DNA from: Azolla caroliniana
Taxonomy: Eukaryota > Polypodiophyta
Assembly: GCA_043228905.1 (NCBI GenBank)
Contig: JBHGNT010000015.1
Span: 7,998,001-8,062,000 of the forward strand
Length of the DNA stretch: 64,000 nucleotides
Reading direction: 5' to 3'
Part shown: one piece after another, positions 1 through 11,600 of the stretch
Position numbering within the stretch: position 1 is the first letter of the stretch
Layout: each line of letters opens with the position of its first letter
Notes under the pieces: model-generated
Told to the model about the DNA's origin: nothing
Database searches by the model: none
The model's input: only the letters and a program-made list of their open reading frames with translations
Made by a program: the position numbers and the translations under genes

Positions 1-680
1 TACTGTATGCACCGGCAGTCAGCTCCCTCATGTACGCGATGGTCGCGACACGGCCTGATATTTCTCACGTCGTAGGAGTCGTCTGTAGATTCATGCACAA
101 CCTCGGGCGATCATACTGGAACACAGTCAAGCATGTGTTCAGATATCTAGCTGGCACAAAAGACCACGACATTCTTTTCGGCCCGAACTCAACCTCAGGC
201 GTAGTCGGTTACACCGACTCGGACTTCGCCGACTATGTGAACAGTCGAAAATCAACAACCGGATATTGTTTCAAATTCGGCAATGGAGCAATCTCGTAGA
301 AGTCAAAACTTCAGGAGTGCACAACCACCTCAACGACCGAAGCGGAATATGTAGTTGCGTCCGACGCGGCAAAAGAAGCTTTATGGCTCGGTCGGCTAGC
401 GCACACATTTCAACAGGTCGACTCCGACTCGGCTCCGGTTGTCTACAGCGACAGTCAGGGTGTTGTTGCTTTATCAAAAAATCCGGTTCACCACAACGCC
501 TCTAAGCATATCGACGTTCGATATCACTTCGTTCGGGACTGCGTCATTTCAGGGAGAATTGGTCTCGAGAAGATATCCACAACCGATAACGTCGCAGATG
601 GAATGACCAAGTGTCTTTCAGCGGATCGTTTCCGGTCCCTTCGGCGCCAGATGGGTGTAACGAAAAATCGGTCCAATTAA
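1..680 (+). pseudogene. Copia element J: 3' end of pol (RT tail and RNase H), one nonsense codon
   Basis: The frame starting at base 3 runs without frameshift to TAA at 678-680. It reads the end of the reverse transcriptase (LYAPAVSSLMYAMVATRPDI) and then a Ty1/Copia RNase H. The acidic residues are visible in YTDSDFAD, TEAEYVV and YSDSQGV, followed by the usual KHIDVRYHF...TTDNVADGMTK tail. The only break is TAG at 297-299, where Copia elements have Trp in an SW-SKLQ-like context. It therefore decayed recently, or the stop is a single point change. The 5' part of the element lies outside the window. The 3' LTR follows at 881. Confidence 0.9.
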
Positions 681-880
681 AGTCGAACACACAGCACAAG
701 ATAGTTTCGGACCACCAACATCGGTTCTTTGAGGATCGGCTTTAGCTCTTCCGACCTGACCGGTTCGGTCCTGTGTCTTCAGATCTTGCCGACTCTGACA
801 AAACCGATCTGTCCGATAAACCTTGTATATATAGTTGTAATTCTTTAAGATAACCCATGTATACGCCCATTACGGGGGAG

Positions 881-1175
881 TGTCGAATACGAGTGTATAA
901 TGGCCGTATTCACACTGTCCCTTTGGATAGCCCAAGTTCAGGCTATTTCTGTAAATAGCATAAAGGGCACTTGCCCTAGGATAGTCACTATATAAAGTGA
1001 CTTTGTAACCTTTAGTGAAGGTTGGTTGTCATTTGTAACTGTTGCTGTTAGAATATAACGTTTCCTTTGTGTGTCTCTCTCTCTCCCTCTGTGTCTATCT
1101 TGCTCGTGCATACACACGTTCTTCTTCATCACGAATGTTGCTTGCACTTCCGCATTGACGGCCTTGTCCCCAACA
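881..1175 (+). mobile_element. 3' LTR of Copia element J
   Basis: A purine-rich tract (ACGGGGGAG, 872-880) directly precedes TGTCGAATACG at 881, and the LTR ends in CCCCAACA at 1175. It has a TATA-like TATATAAAG near 990 and a CT run near 1074-1088. After TG lies a 7-bp inverted repeat, GAATACG (885-891) and CGTATTC (905-911). The next bases are ATTAG, which are unduplicated in a related empty site at 57864-57868. ATTAG is therefore the probable target-site duplication; its left copy is outside the window. Confidence 0.8.
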
Positions 1176-1812
1176 ATTAGGACCCTCTCCCACCCTCTCC
1201 AAACTATTTGATACCCCGGATGTAAAGAGACTAGGTAGGTATATCTTAGAGCTAAAACAACATAGGGAGAATAAATTACAAAGTGTTAACCATAACCCTT
1301 TTACTATTCATCAACTTGTAACTAGTGTAACTTTTCAAGAACAAGGGGAGATGATGAATGTGGATACACTTACGCTGCTCGGCCTCTCTCTTGAGGAAGC
1401 CGAAATGCAAAGAACAACCAAACGCCCTCGGATGTTGGGCTCCAAAACAAGTCGACACGGAGTAGAAAGGATTAAGAAGAAAAGGGAATGTGAGCTACGT
1501 TGACTAGAAGCTATGGTTGGGGTACCTTTTACATTGGGGCCACGGGTCACATCCACATCGAAACCCTTTGACATCCCGCTTCTCTTTGAGAGACTTGGAT
1601 GGAAATGAAATTAGGCCTAGTATAACATCATTTTCATTGTAGAACTTGTTTGTTATTTTACTATAACTATTTAGCTTAAAACTCTTTTTTTATTTTTTAT
1701 TTTTTACTTTCGATGAATGGGTAAATATCCCATTTTTTGTTGTAAACCATTTGTCTCATGGGCCAATTTTGGCCTTAGAAGATGTTAATATATCTTTCTT
1801 TCTTTCTCTTTT
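1176..1812 (+). pseudogene. LINE (non-LTR retrotransposon) 3' end: C-terminal ORF2 tail and 3' UTR
   Basis: Bases 1176 to about 1380 match the LINE tail at 57864-58055 almost base for base (the shared frame gives KRLGRY.LELKQHREN...GEMMNVDTLTL). Here the ORF continues as LLGLSLEEAEMQRTTKRPRM up to a stop near 1501. The 3' UTR is T-rich and ends in a (CTTT)n run at about 1794-1812. That resembles the second LINE 3' end near 50100-50182, which has a (CTAT)n tail. Copia J is inserted at its left edge. Confidence 0.65.
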
Positions 1813-3440
1813 TCGACCCATGCTTTTGCGGTTTTGCAGATTTCATCTTGGGCCTCCTAGTCCGATGCCTTCACTTGATTGTGTGTGGTCACTTGTTGTA
1901 CGTCCCTGGTGATGGTGTTGATAGCTAGTCCCTTACCTTTGTCCTGTCGCGGACACTAAGTAGCGTAATGCCCTGGTTGCGGGAAGATAAAGCAATGTAC
2001 GCTTGATTCGCCCCTTTCAACTAACGATGGAGCAACTGGTTCTAGCAGCCGCTCAGGCTCGTCCCGAGATCGCAGTTGATACTGATAATGCAGTGTATTA
2101 CGTGGTTTTCGGCGATAATCACGACGGTTGTTATTCAATGGCCTCCGACGGTCGTTGTCCGAGCTGTCATCGCATGGGCGAGGATTCGGAGGATGTCGGT
2201 CGCCCCCATCGTCCCTTGGTTCAGTTTGTCCACTCCTGTTGTTCGTAGGATGTCAATCATCATAACAAGGTTTGTACCTATTGTCGAAACGATCTCCTCG
2301 TCGATAGTCGTCTTCCCGAAGATCCTTGTCGTTCCAATACCGATCGTTGTACTGTCGAGGTCACTCATTATAGCGGGGGCGTTCCGCATTCTTGTATTGA
2401 TCGTCTTGGCGGAATCGATCATTCGACTACCTTCCGATATATTGTGGTTTGATTCGCCGAATTGCTGCCATGGGCCAATTTAGGAGGTTATACTTGCATT
2501 ATTCCACAATATGTGCCCGGTAGTGGCATATTCGATAGTGTGCTCGCATGTTACAGTCAACGGCCGAGTGTCCTGGGTTGAGGCAGATAATACATTGAAT
2601 GGTCTGCCAAAACCTAAGTTCGTCATCCCTTGGTAGGGCTTGCTGTAAGGAAGTCATCGACATGCTTCCACTCATTTGTTCGGTGTCGAAATGGAGTACT
2701 CAGTCAATCACGTTGTTGGATGTTTGTCCCATGAAGTCAAGCATGGCTAGGGTCATGCGTATTGGCTCTCGCAAGGCTGCTAGAAAGGTCTCCTTGGCCT
2801 CATCTTCCATGAGCAGTTGCGTTAACTAGCTCTAGAGATTTTGGAAGCGGATCACAAATTTGGAGATGGGTTCATGGCCATACTGTCGTATCGAGTAAAA
2901 TTGACTAATGATTTCGCGTTGTGGAATGCGGTGATGGAAAAATCGAAGGAACACCATCCGTAATTGTTTGAAAGTCATAAACGTGGCCACGTCATGTTGC
3001 GAATGCCACCTCATTACTTAGTCGTCCAAGGATAACCCAAACTCTGCGATTTTCGACACATTGGCATCGGCCTCCGCAAGTCGTTGTGACACTTGGTTGG
3101 CTTGCCACATGTTGAGGAATGACCTCACATGTGCCTCTGCATCGGCTTCACCTTTGTAACAAGGATATGGGAACGTCATGATGTCAGAGTCGTAGAGACC
3201 AAAACTATCATGAGCACGGTCCGAAGTGAGTGGTGTGTGGTTACTGCTATGGTCGGCCTCCCAACTACTGTCGTTGGTAGTTTTGATGTCTTGGGGGCTT
3301 TTGGAGAGGACCTCTTGTTTGATGGGGCTTTGCTCAGTGATCGAGGACTCGACCACATTTTCGTCATGGTTCGGTAAGGAAACGTCTATTCGCAACTGTT
3401 CTAAAGCAAGCTCTGCCGCATGTCGGGATTCCACCCGAGT
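1813..3440 (-). pseudogene. Gypsy element M: gag remnant
   Basis: Read on the minus strand from about 3434, the pieces follow the gag of Gypsy G (38624-40582) in order. First comes the capsid core (TFPYPCYKGEADAEAHVRSF, then SKIAEFGLSLDD), then the FLRFFHHRIPQREIISQFY block, then a degenerate zinc knuckle (CIICLNPGHSAVDC near 2560), a charged region, and a last knuckle (CFI..PQPGHYAT near 2000). The C-terminal tail (DVQQVTTHN, then EAQDEICKTAKAWVEKA) reaches about 1813. Several frameshifts and stops separate the pieces, so it is dead. Protease and pol are absent because the LINE tail abuts at 1812. Confidence 0.8.
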
Positions 3441-4030
3441 CTAAGGTTTGTCTCTTCATGATGTTGTCTCTTTGCTGCCTTGTCGGCTAGACGACATCCA
3501 TTTCCCAATGTTCTCTGTGTACTCACAGATCGACCAGGCATGCCAAAAGTGCTACCGTGTTTGGTAACACAATGTCGAATATCTGATCCTTTGTCTATTC
3601 GATTCAAGGTCTTGTGTTCAAGGAAAAGGGTTAGCACCGCTTCGAATCGTTCGAAGATTCCAAACGGTATGCATTTAGCGTATGAATCGAACAGAGAATG
3701 ATTGCGCGACTGTGGAGATGACCCGAGCCGGCTACAATTGACTAGTTACACAACGTTTACACAGAACATGGAAGACTCAACACAATGAAATTATGACACA
3801 ATATTTTACTCAGAGTATCAGGGGAAAAGAGAATTCTATTAAAAATGCAATGATACAGTATAGTTCAACCCCCTTACAAGCTTTCCATGGTCCCTTTTAC
3901 TAAAGGAACTATACTCAGTTCCTATCCTTGTACCAAAAGGGGCGCTACCATGGGTTGGGATAGCCAATCCCAAGAGGTAGTCCCAATAGACTACCCAAAC
4001 AACTAGTCCAATGACCATATCTTGGCCTAT
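3441..4030 (-). mobile_element. Gypsy M leader and probable degenerate 5' LTR
   Basis: Upstream of the minus-strand gag, the block at 3720-3990 resembles the block at 22245-22510, which lies in the same position upstream of another minus-strand gag remnant (Gypsy K). Both contain GAGCCGGCTACAA-TGACTAG, then AT-rich DNA, then a run around CTTTCCATGGTCCCTTTT. The shared position and order suggest untranslated leader plus LTR of one Gypsy family. LTR ends and a primer site were not resolved. Confidence 0.45.
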
Positions 4031-4760
4031 GCAAGGAGGAGACCCTCCTCATTTTTGCTGATTCTTAATCAGATTTGAGTTCTACTCTCTCTCATTGTGA
4101 TCTTGAACACTCTGTAGCCCCTCATTATCTTTTGGTTTGTCCCAACATTGGGGCTATTGGAATCTTGTATCTCTTTCTTACAATATAAATAACCTTTTTG
4201 TTCCAATTCTCTTTGTCCCAACCCACTCGTGTTTTTGTGCGTTTCGAGACCCCCATAACCTAGGGGCATAACAATGAATGTGCTTGTTTGGAGGGTCATG
4301 TTAGGCGGGATCGCATTGGTTGGTTTTGATAACAGTTTCTTTTGTATAATGGTTTCTATAACACCCAATTGCAAGGGCTATTTGGGATTTGATATTCTAA
4401 ATTTGGATTGGAGATCCACAATGACTGCGTATCGATGGGGGCTTTGGCTTTGGCTATTCGACCACCTGTCATCACACTCTTAGAAGGTGGTGTTTCCTTT
4501 ATCAAGTCCAGCAACTTTGTGGCATAACTAGTGCAACTGTAAAAGTTTTCTTTTTTGTTCGATGGGTAAAGTGGAGTTTGGTTCAACATGTTTGGCATTT
4601 TGCAACACATGTTGATACTAGCGAATCATGGAATTCTCGTATCTTCGACATGCAAACGAGATGGCATCGGGTGAGTAGTCAGTCATAGAGGTTATGACAA
4701 CCGTCGAACCAACCAAGTAAGTAAGTCATCACCAAGGGTCACAGAAAACATATCGTGTTC
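4031..4760. other. Intergenic stretch, nothing recognised
   Basis: No coding region, repeat or RNA gene could be supported. The open frames here are short and resemble no family known to me. The sequence may include the outer part of the Gypsy M LTR or the distal YAK1 promoter. Confidence 0.4.
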
Positions 4761-4789
4761 ATGTAACAAACGGTTCATTTTGTGTAAGG

Positions 4790-4821
4790 GCCTCCCTCCC
4801 TCCCTCATGCTTTTGGGATTT

Positions 4822-4863
<42 letters not shown>

Positions 4864-5336
4864 AGGAAGGTAGTGAGTGGAAGGATGGATGGATGAATGA
4901 ATGAAGGAGCCGGAGGAACTCCCCCCCCCTCTCCCCTCCCCTCCCCTCTTTCGGACCTCCAGCCCCAGCCCCAGCCCCAGCCCGAGAAAGAGAAAGAGAA
5001 AGAGAAAGAGAAAGTGGGAGAGAAGGGAAGGAAAGGCGACCGATCCCCCCCCCCCCCCCTCCTCTCTCTCTCTGTCTCGCTGTGTCTCCTTCCTTCTTCT
5101 TTTGTGGCGATCGCTCAGGGTCAAACCAAACCTTCTTCTTCTTCTTCTTCTTCTTTCTTCTTCCTCATGAGAGAGAGAGAGAGAGAGAGAGAGAGCTGTT
5201 TTGCTGATTCCATGGCCCTAGTAGGCTTTCTGCTCACACGCTTCTCTGTCTTCATCGGCTTCCGCAGAGCCTGGGCTAACAACTCAGCGTTCAGGCCCAA
5301 TCTCAATATTATTATTAGTGTTGTTGCTGCTTGAAT

Positions 5337-5383
<47 letters not shown>

Positions 5384-5590
5384 TTCTTCATCCATCCATC
5401 CATCCATCCATCCATCCATCCTTGGAGGTTCAACAAGGATGATGTATTTCATCCAGATCGCTCAAACAACCACAGAAGACAAAGCCTCGCACATTAAGCA
5501 CCAGCACCAGCACCAGCACCTCCACGTCTTTTCTCCTCCTCCTCCTCCTCCTCCTCCTATTCCTTCTTCTTCTTCTTCTTCCTCAACTGC
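4790..5590 (+). repeat. Dense microsatellite cluster upstream of YAK1
   Basis: At least ten simple repeats are packed into 800 bp: CCCT at 4793-4805, (TG)n about 4823-4860, GGAT-type steps about 4880-4902, CCCCAG repeats 4962-4981, (GAAA/GAGA) 4983-5013, poly-C 5046-5059, (TTC)n 5132-5160, (GA)n 5169-5194, (CT)n 5340-5380, (CATC)n 5391-5420, (ACC/AGC)n 5500-5520, (CCT)n 5536-5557 and (TTC)n 5562-5582. Together with the downstream ATG this is likely promoter and 5' UTR of YAK1. The long open frames here are produced by the low-complexity sequence and are not genes. Confidence 0.85.
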
Positions 5591-5699
5591 GCTTCTTCTC
5601 AGGGATTCCCTACAAATCAGGCTTCTGCCCCTCGGGGGACACACCAATCACTCTTATAATTAAAGGTACCTTATTTTGCAGCCAGGTTTCAGGGTTTGA

Positions 5700-8600
5700 A
5701 TGGAGGTGGTTGCAGAGATTGAACAGAGACAGGAGGAGGATGGAAGAGGAGGATGGAATCTTTCGTCATCAGGGCGTCATGCTTTCAGAGCTTATGTTCC
5801 ATCTTCTTCTTCTTCTTCTCACACAGATCGTTCTCAGCTCCTCACCACACGACGCCCCCCTCGCCTTCTTGTTGACCACCCAGTAAGTCTCCCTTCTTCC
5901 ATCCCTCGTTCATGATTTCATTCTTCTTCTTTCATTTTCTCTTGCTGAAATTTGATGTGTATTTGAGAAGAGGTCCAGGTATGGTTTCAAGCAGGGTATG
6001 TAATGCAACTCAATATGTCCATTGAGAGCGAGACATTGATTTTGCTTCCTCTATAAGCTGTTCCTTTCTTTCCGATTTATCATTTGGCTTGTAGATTGTG
6101 TAGAAGATCACTAGGATTATGGTCGGAACCATAAGAGACTTATGATTGTGAGTCCTTTGCATGAATTATAGAAAGACATTTGGTTTAGGATTATTATTTA
6201 GTTTCTCGATTGTTCCCAGAAGCTTAAGAGGAAAATTAGAAATTGCTGAAAGCATATCAAAGCTAGGATTTTGCTTCCTTCTGGATGTTATTAGAGACTT
6301 TTTGGTTTCAGATAAGTTTTCTTGCCTCTATATGGTGGGGAAGCCAACTGTGGACATCTTTAAAGCATATGAAAGCTGCAATTCCCTCATCTTTATTCTA
6401 GGATTCATAATGACTGGTTTGATTTCGGGTTGTTTGTTGGGATCATAGATTGTGGTGAAACTTACAAAGGATATTGTTGAAACATATCAAAGTTGTCATT
6501 CATCGTTCGCGTACTCAGAGGCTTATAATCCACCTAAACGATATTTGACCAATCCGTCAAATCCTGTATCAAATGGAGGGCTTGATAACGAGAACTCTGA
6601 TCTCATTCTTGCTGTGAATGGTGTCCTTATTAATGGAGATACAAACCACAGGTTAGTGATGGTCTTTCACGAAGTCTCTGTAATGGGTAAGTAAGATAGT
6701 ATATCTAAATCATCTATTGGCATGCAGATATATCATAAAAGAACTACTAGGCCAGGGTACATTTGGACAGGTTGCCAAATGCTGGGCAGAACAGATGGAA
6801 TCTTTTGTTGCAGTGAAGATCATAAAAAATCAGCCAGCATATAGACAACAAGCACTTGTAGAAATCTCAATCTTAAATATGGTATACTTTCAAAGGATGT
6901 CACGTTGTCAGGACCGTAGTGTAATTGTTTTCTTGAAAATTTTAAAAAATCTTAAAACTAAGATGGGGAAAACTTTTCTGGATGCAGCTGAATGAAAAAT
7001 ATGATCCTGAGGATAGGAACCACATAGTTCGGATTATTGAACATTTTGTGCATCAGGAGCATCTTTGTATTGTGTTTGAGATGCTTGGTATGAACCTGTA
7101 AGTTTCTTGATACCAAACTTTCTCGCATTAAAAGTAACAGTGCTTCTGCACTGGAAATATCTTTGTAATGTCGAGGGAGGGCTAACCAACCTTTGCACTC
7201 TAATATCTCCAGATTTGAACTCCTCAAAGCCAATAGTCTTAAGGGATTATCTTTGAACCTCATTCGAAATTTCACCAAACAGGCAAGATTGAATCATTTC
7301 CGGAAACAAGCATGTTATGCGCGCATTATGTGATTCTGCTTTACAAATGATGCTGCACACAATGATTTTATACATGTGAATCTACGTGCTTATCTTGTCT
7401 TGCAGATCCTGACGGCTCTGTCAGTTCTCCGTGACGCTAGTGTAATACATTGTGATCTAAAGCCAGAGAATATTCTTCTCACAACCCGGTTTGCATTATT
7501 TTTGTTTATTAAAGTTGATTACGGTCCTGTTTATACTTCTTCTTATCTTTCTGATCATTGTTGCAGCTTGGAATCTGCTGAACTCAAACTTATTGATTTT
7601 GGATCAGCATGCAGGGAATTCAGGACAGTTTATTCTTACATCCAGGTACAGATTTATGCCTCTTTGAATATAGAACCAGAAATCTTATCCTCACTGTAAC
7701 TGATGGTGATGGTGTATGGCAGAGCCGATTCTATAGATCTCCTGAAGTGGTTATTGGTCATGAGTATCCTAATTCAGGCAGTGTATAGTATAGGGACTCT
7801 ATTTGTGTTTGTCTTCACAATATTTCACTAATTAAAGCTCTTTATAGTTTTATGCTTTTTTAATATGTTGCACTTATTTCTGAGAATGTTCACGATGTAC
7901 TTCTTTGTTAATGTAGGTAAATGTATGCAAATGCTTGTTTTTAAAAACCCAAAGGAATATATTCATGTCTTGCAGTAAAGGTGAAAGCAAAACTCAAATG
8001 AATATGAAGAACTGCAATCAGTCTTTTCTTGCTGGCATAATCTGGCTTCTTCCAGATCATTGAAGAAACTTGACCTTTTATTAGATCAATTTTTTGAGCA
8101 GGTGGCTCCATTTAAGAAAATAAAGATAGGGATAACTCCATTGCTATAAAAACTATTCACTTGTCACCTGGAATTCTGAAATTTCACTTTTAACTATTCT
8201 CATTCTACCTGATGTTTGACAGTAGTGGTATTTTGTACATTGTTTTTATGAAGAAAAGGCTGCTTTGAGCTCATCTAATGTGTTTGTTGAGGAAGCTTCT
8301 TGAGAATTTGAGACCTTGACTTAATAGAAGATATACGACTGCAATCGATATGTGGTCGTTTGGATGTGTTGCTGCAGAGCTCTTTTTGGGCTTACCTTTA
8401 TTTCCAGCACAATCTCAATATGATCTCCTACAGCGCATGATTAAGATTCTTGGGTGAGCTACTTGTGCACTCTTTTCGTCAATCAAATATGCTAGTTTTA
8501 GCTACTGTAAGTGTATGAAATCCTGAAATATAGATGTTCCAGTTAAAGTTCTCTTGTACAATTCTCCTGATACTATGGATAACTTTTGAAGGCTTTGAAC

Positions 8601-11600
8601 TTTCTGTTATGTAAGTCTTCCCGGCCATTAGTTATTGCTGCCTGGCTTTAGTAATTAGGCTTCGTGTTAGGGGTGGGCTTGATTGATGCGAACTTTTATA
8701 CTGGGGATGTCCTTTGTTGAAACTCGTCAAGCATAAGGCAGCACATTACTTTCCAGCAAATAGAACATCCTCATAGTGTAGGGAAACCATGGTTCTTGCA
8801 GCCTAAAATGGAAGGAGCGTTTCAGTTATTTTTTGTATCTTGAGAAGTTGACAATTCTGGTGTACATCTTGGATCAAATTCCTGAAACTTCGTTTGTGAT
8901 AGATATGGTCATGGTGTGGCAAAAATTTAACTTCATTAATTGACGTAATGAAAATGATAACAATTTACTGCATGGCCTTTCACACATGCAGCGTAGTGAT
9001 GCTGAGGATATAAGCATGGTAGATCAATGTGGCAAAGAAAGAAAGATTTACTGATGTCTTTCATGAAGGCTAAAATGGCCTATGACATCAAATGGGTGAT
9101 TACATCTTATTTACTGATGTCTTTCATGAAGGCTAAAATGGCCTATGACATCAAATGGGAGATTACATCTTAAAATGTTATCTGAACTTTGAGAAATAAA
9201 CGAAAAAGAAGAAAGAAAATGAAAACTAAGGAAAGGTAAGAAAAATAAGGAAAGAAAGAAGGCACATTTAGGTTGATACACCAAATCTATACATATGGTA
9301 TATCTATGGGGAAAAAGGGGTTGAACCCCTCCTACTCTAAAGTGAAGAGATTCAACAAGACCACTTGAATATATAGTCATCAAATGGGAGATTACATCTT
9401 AAAATGTTATCTCAACTTTGAGCAATAAACGAAAAAGAAGAAAGAAAATGAAAACTAAGGAAAGGTAAGAAAAATAAGGAAAGAAAGAAGCCACATTTAG
9501 GTTGATACACCAAATCTATACATATGGTATATTTATGGGGAAAAAGGGGTTGAACCCCTACTCTAAAGTGAAGAGATTCAACGAGACCACTATATAGTCA
9601 TCATACCATTTCATAAATTTTGATCCCATATGCCCCCCCTCCCCCATTGCATATATAAATGGCATTTCGTGTCTGAAGGAAACACAGAAACATCCATGAA
9701 GCGATGTTTCGTGCATACTTATAATATATAGTCATCATTCTATTTCATAAATTTTGATCCCATATGCCCCCCCCCTCTCCCATTGTATATAAATGGCATT
9801 TCGTGTCTGAAGGAAACACAAACATCCATGAAGCAATGTTTCGTGCATATATATAATTTTGATAAAAGAAAAAGTTTACCAATAAAATTTAAACGTCTCC
9901 ATAATACTTTGGAACCCATAAATTGGGATTAGATTAGATTAGATGTTTGTGTCATGTCCTGTCATTATATGAGTTAAATAATGTTTATTTGTGCTTTATC
10001 TCAATGTGTGTTCAACATTACGTAACTTTCCTTGTTTTAGAGATAAGCCACCTGACCATATTCTCCGAAATGCAAAGAATACAAGCAAGTATTTCAAGCA
10101 CACAGGAGGATCATCTCGGCACAGTGACTTAGGAGGACAGTATTCTACTTACCAGTTTTTGACTCCAGAGGAGTATGAATCTGTGAGTTCTTTTTACTTA
10201 TTGCGGTGCTAAATATTTGGAAACCTAGATTTCAGGTCCTCCGCGAAGTAATCAATATTATCTCAGAGCCAGTCAGCTTTCTAAGTGTGTCTAAAACATC
10301 TTTGCAGAGGGAGAAAGCCAAACCAGTTCTAGGGAAACATTACTTTGGTGAAGATGGGGATTTAAAACAAATAATCATGGGCTATCATATGAAAAGAGGG
10401 ATGCCTTCAGAAGAAATAGAGAAAGGTTTGAATCTATATATTGCTTTGAGTCTAATTTGTAATAGCCAGGTTTAAGTTTGTACATTTGCAGAACGGCATA
10501 AACGGCTTGTTTTCATGGATTTCCTCCGAGGCTTAGTTCACTTTGATCCTCTAAAGCGATGGACACCACAACAGGTAATCCTGGGTGGTCTGTCTTCAAT
10601 CTTGTAGGCTTTTTATGGATTGATTTGACTTTTGTGCATTAATATATAAGATAGGGACAGAAACCATTGTAGCACATGGCATATAGCCATAATGGTCAAG
10701 GTTTCATAAACCCAAAATCTGTCCTAAAAAGTGGCCAAGCCTTTCAAGAATTTTATTACTTGCAAGACACCCTATAGAAATATATATCGTTGTATTTTGT
10801 TTGAGACTTATTTGTGGCCAGGTATATTTTGTTCTCATTATCTGATGCTTTTTCTTTAACAGGCAGCACAGCATCCATTTGTTACGGAGGAACCATTTAT
10901 GGGTTCGTTTCAACCACCTTCTGAAGCCCCACGAATGGTAATTATGAAGGCATCAACTGTCTGGATGATTAATTATACAAGTTTTCATTTCTCCTAGCTA
11001 TCATCAGTAAAGATTGATTGTTATATTTATTGTTGGTTCCAGCCCATCCATCAGGGAATGGTTGTAGACCATAATCCAGTTTCAGGCCATTGGTTTGGTG
11101 CAGGACTTTCACTTCAGGTTGTTTATCTTGATTCTATTATTTCACCTTGCAGGCACAGTAAATGAAGCTTTGACATTATTTTCTTTGCCAGATTGTGTGA
11201 TGGCAGTGGTCCATTAAATATCTCTTGTACATTTATTTATATTATTGTTCTTGAAATACCTTTTATAGGCTAATCCTACTATTTTGCAATTTGGGAGTCC
11301 ACAATACCATGGGCACAACCTATCCTATGGGAGCAGCTACGGTAGTGTTGGAAGCTATGGGAGCTTTGGTGATGGAAATGGTGGACATGGCAATAGTTTT
11401 GGAAGTTATGGTGATCCTTCAGGTGTATACATGAACCACCGGACACTCTCTGCCATGGTTAATCCTGGCTTTGGAATCAGTCCAGATCCTAGGCGCAGAA
11501 TGGCTCATATGCCTGTGAATCATGCTTTGGGACATGCATATTTGGGGTTTAGCCCTTCAACCAGCTCATATATGCCAATGTCCTTGGGTGTAAGTCCCTC

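Noticed and set aside
4897-5663. Several 80-145-codon frames rich in Ser, Pro or Glu
   Set aside because: They are translations of microsatellites in the YAK1 5' region.
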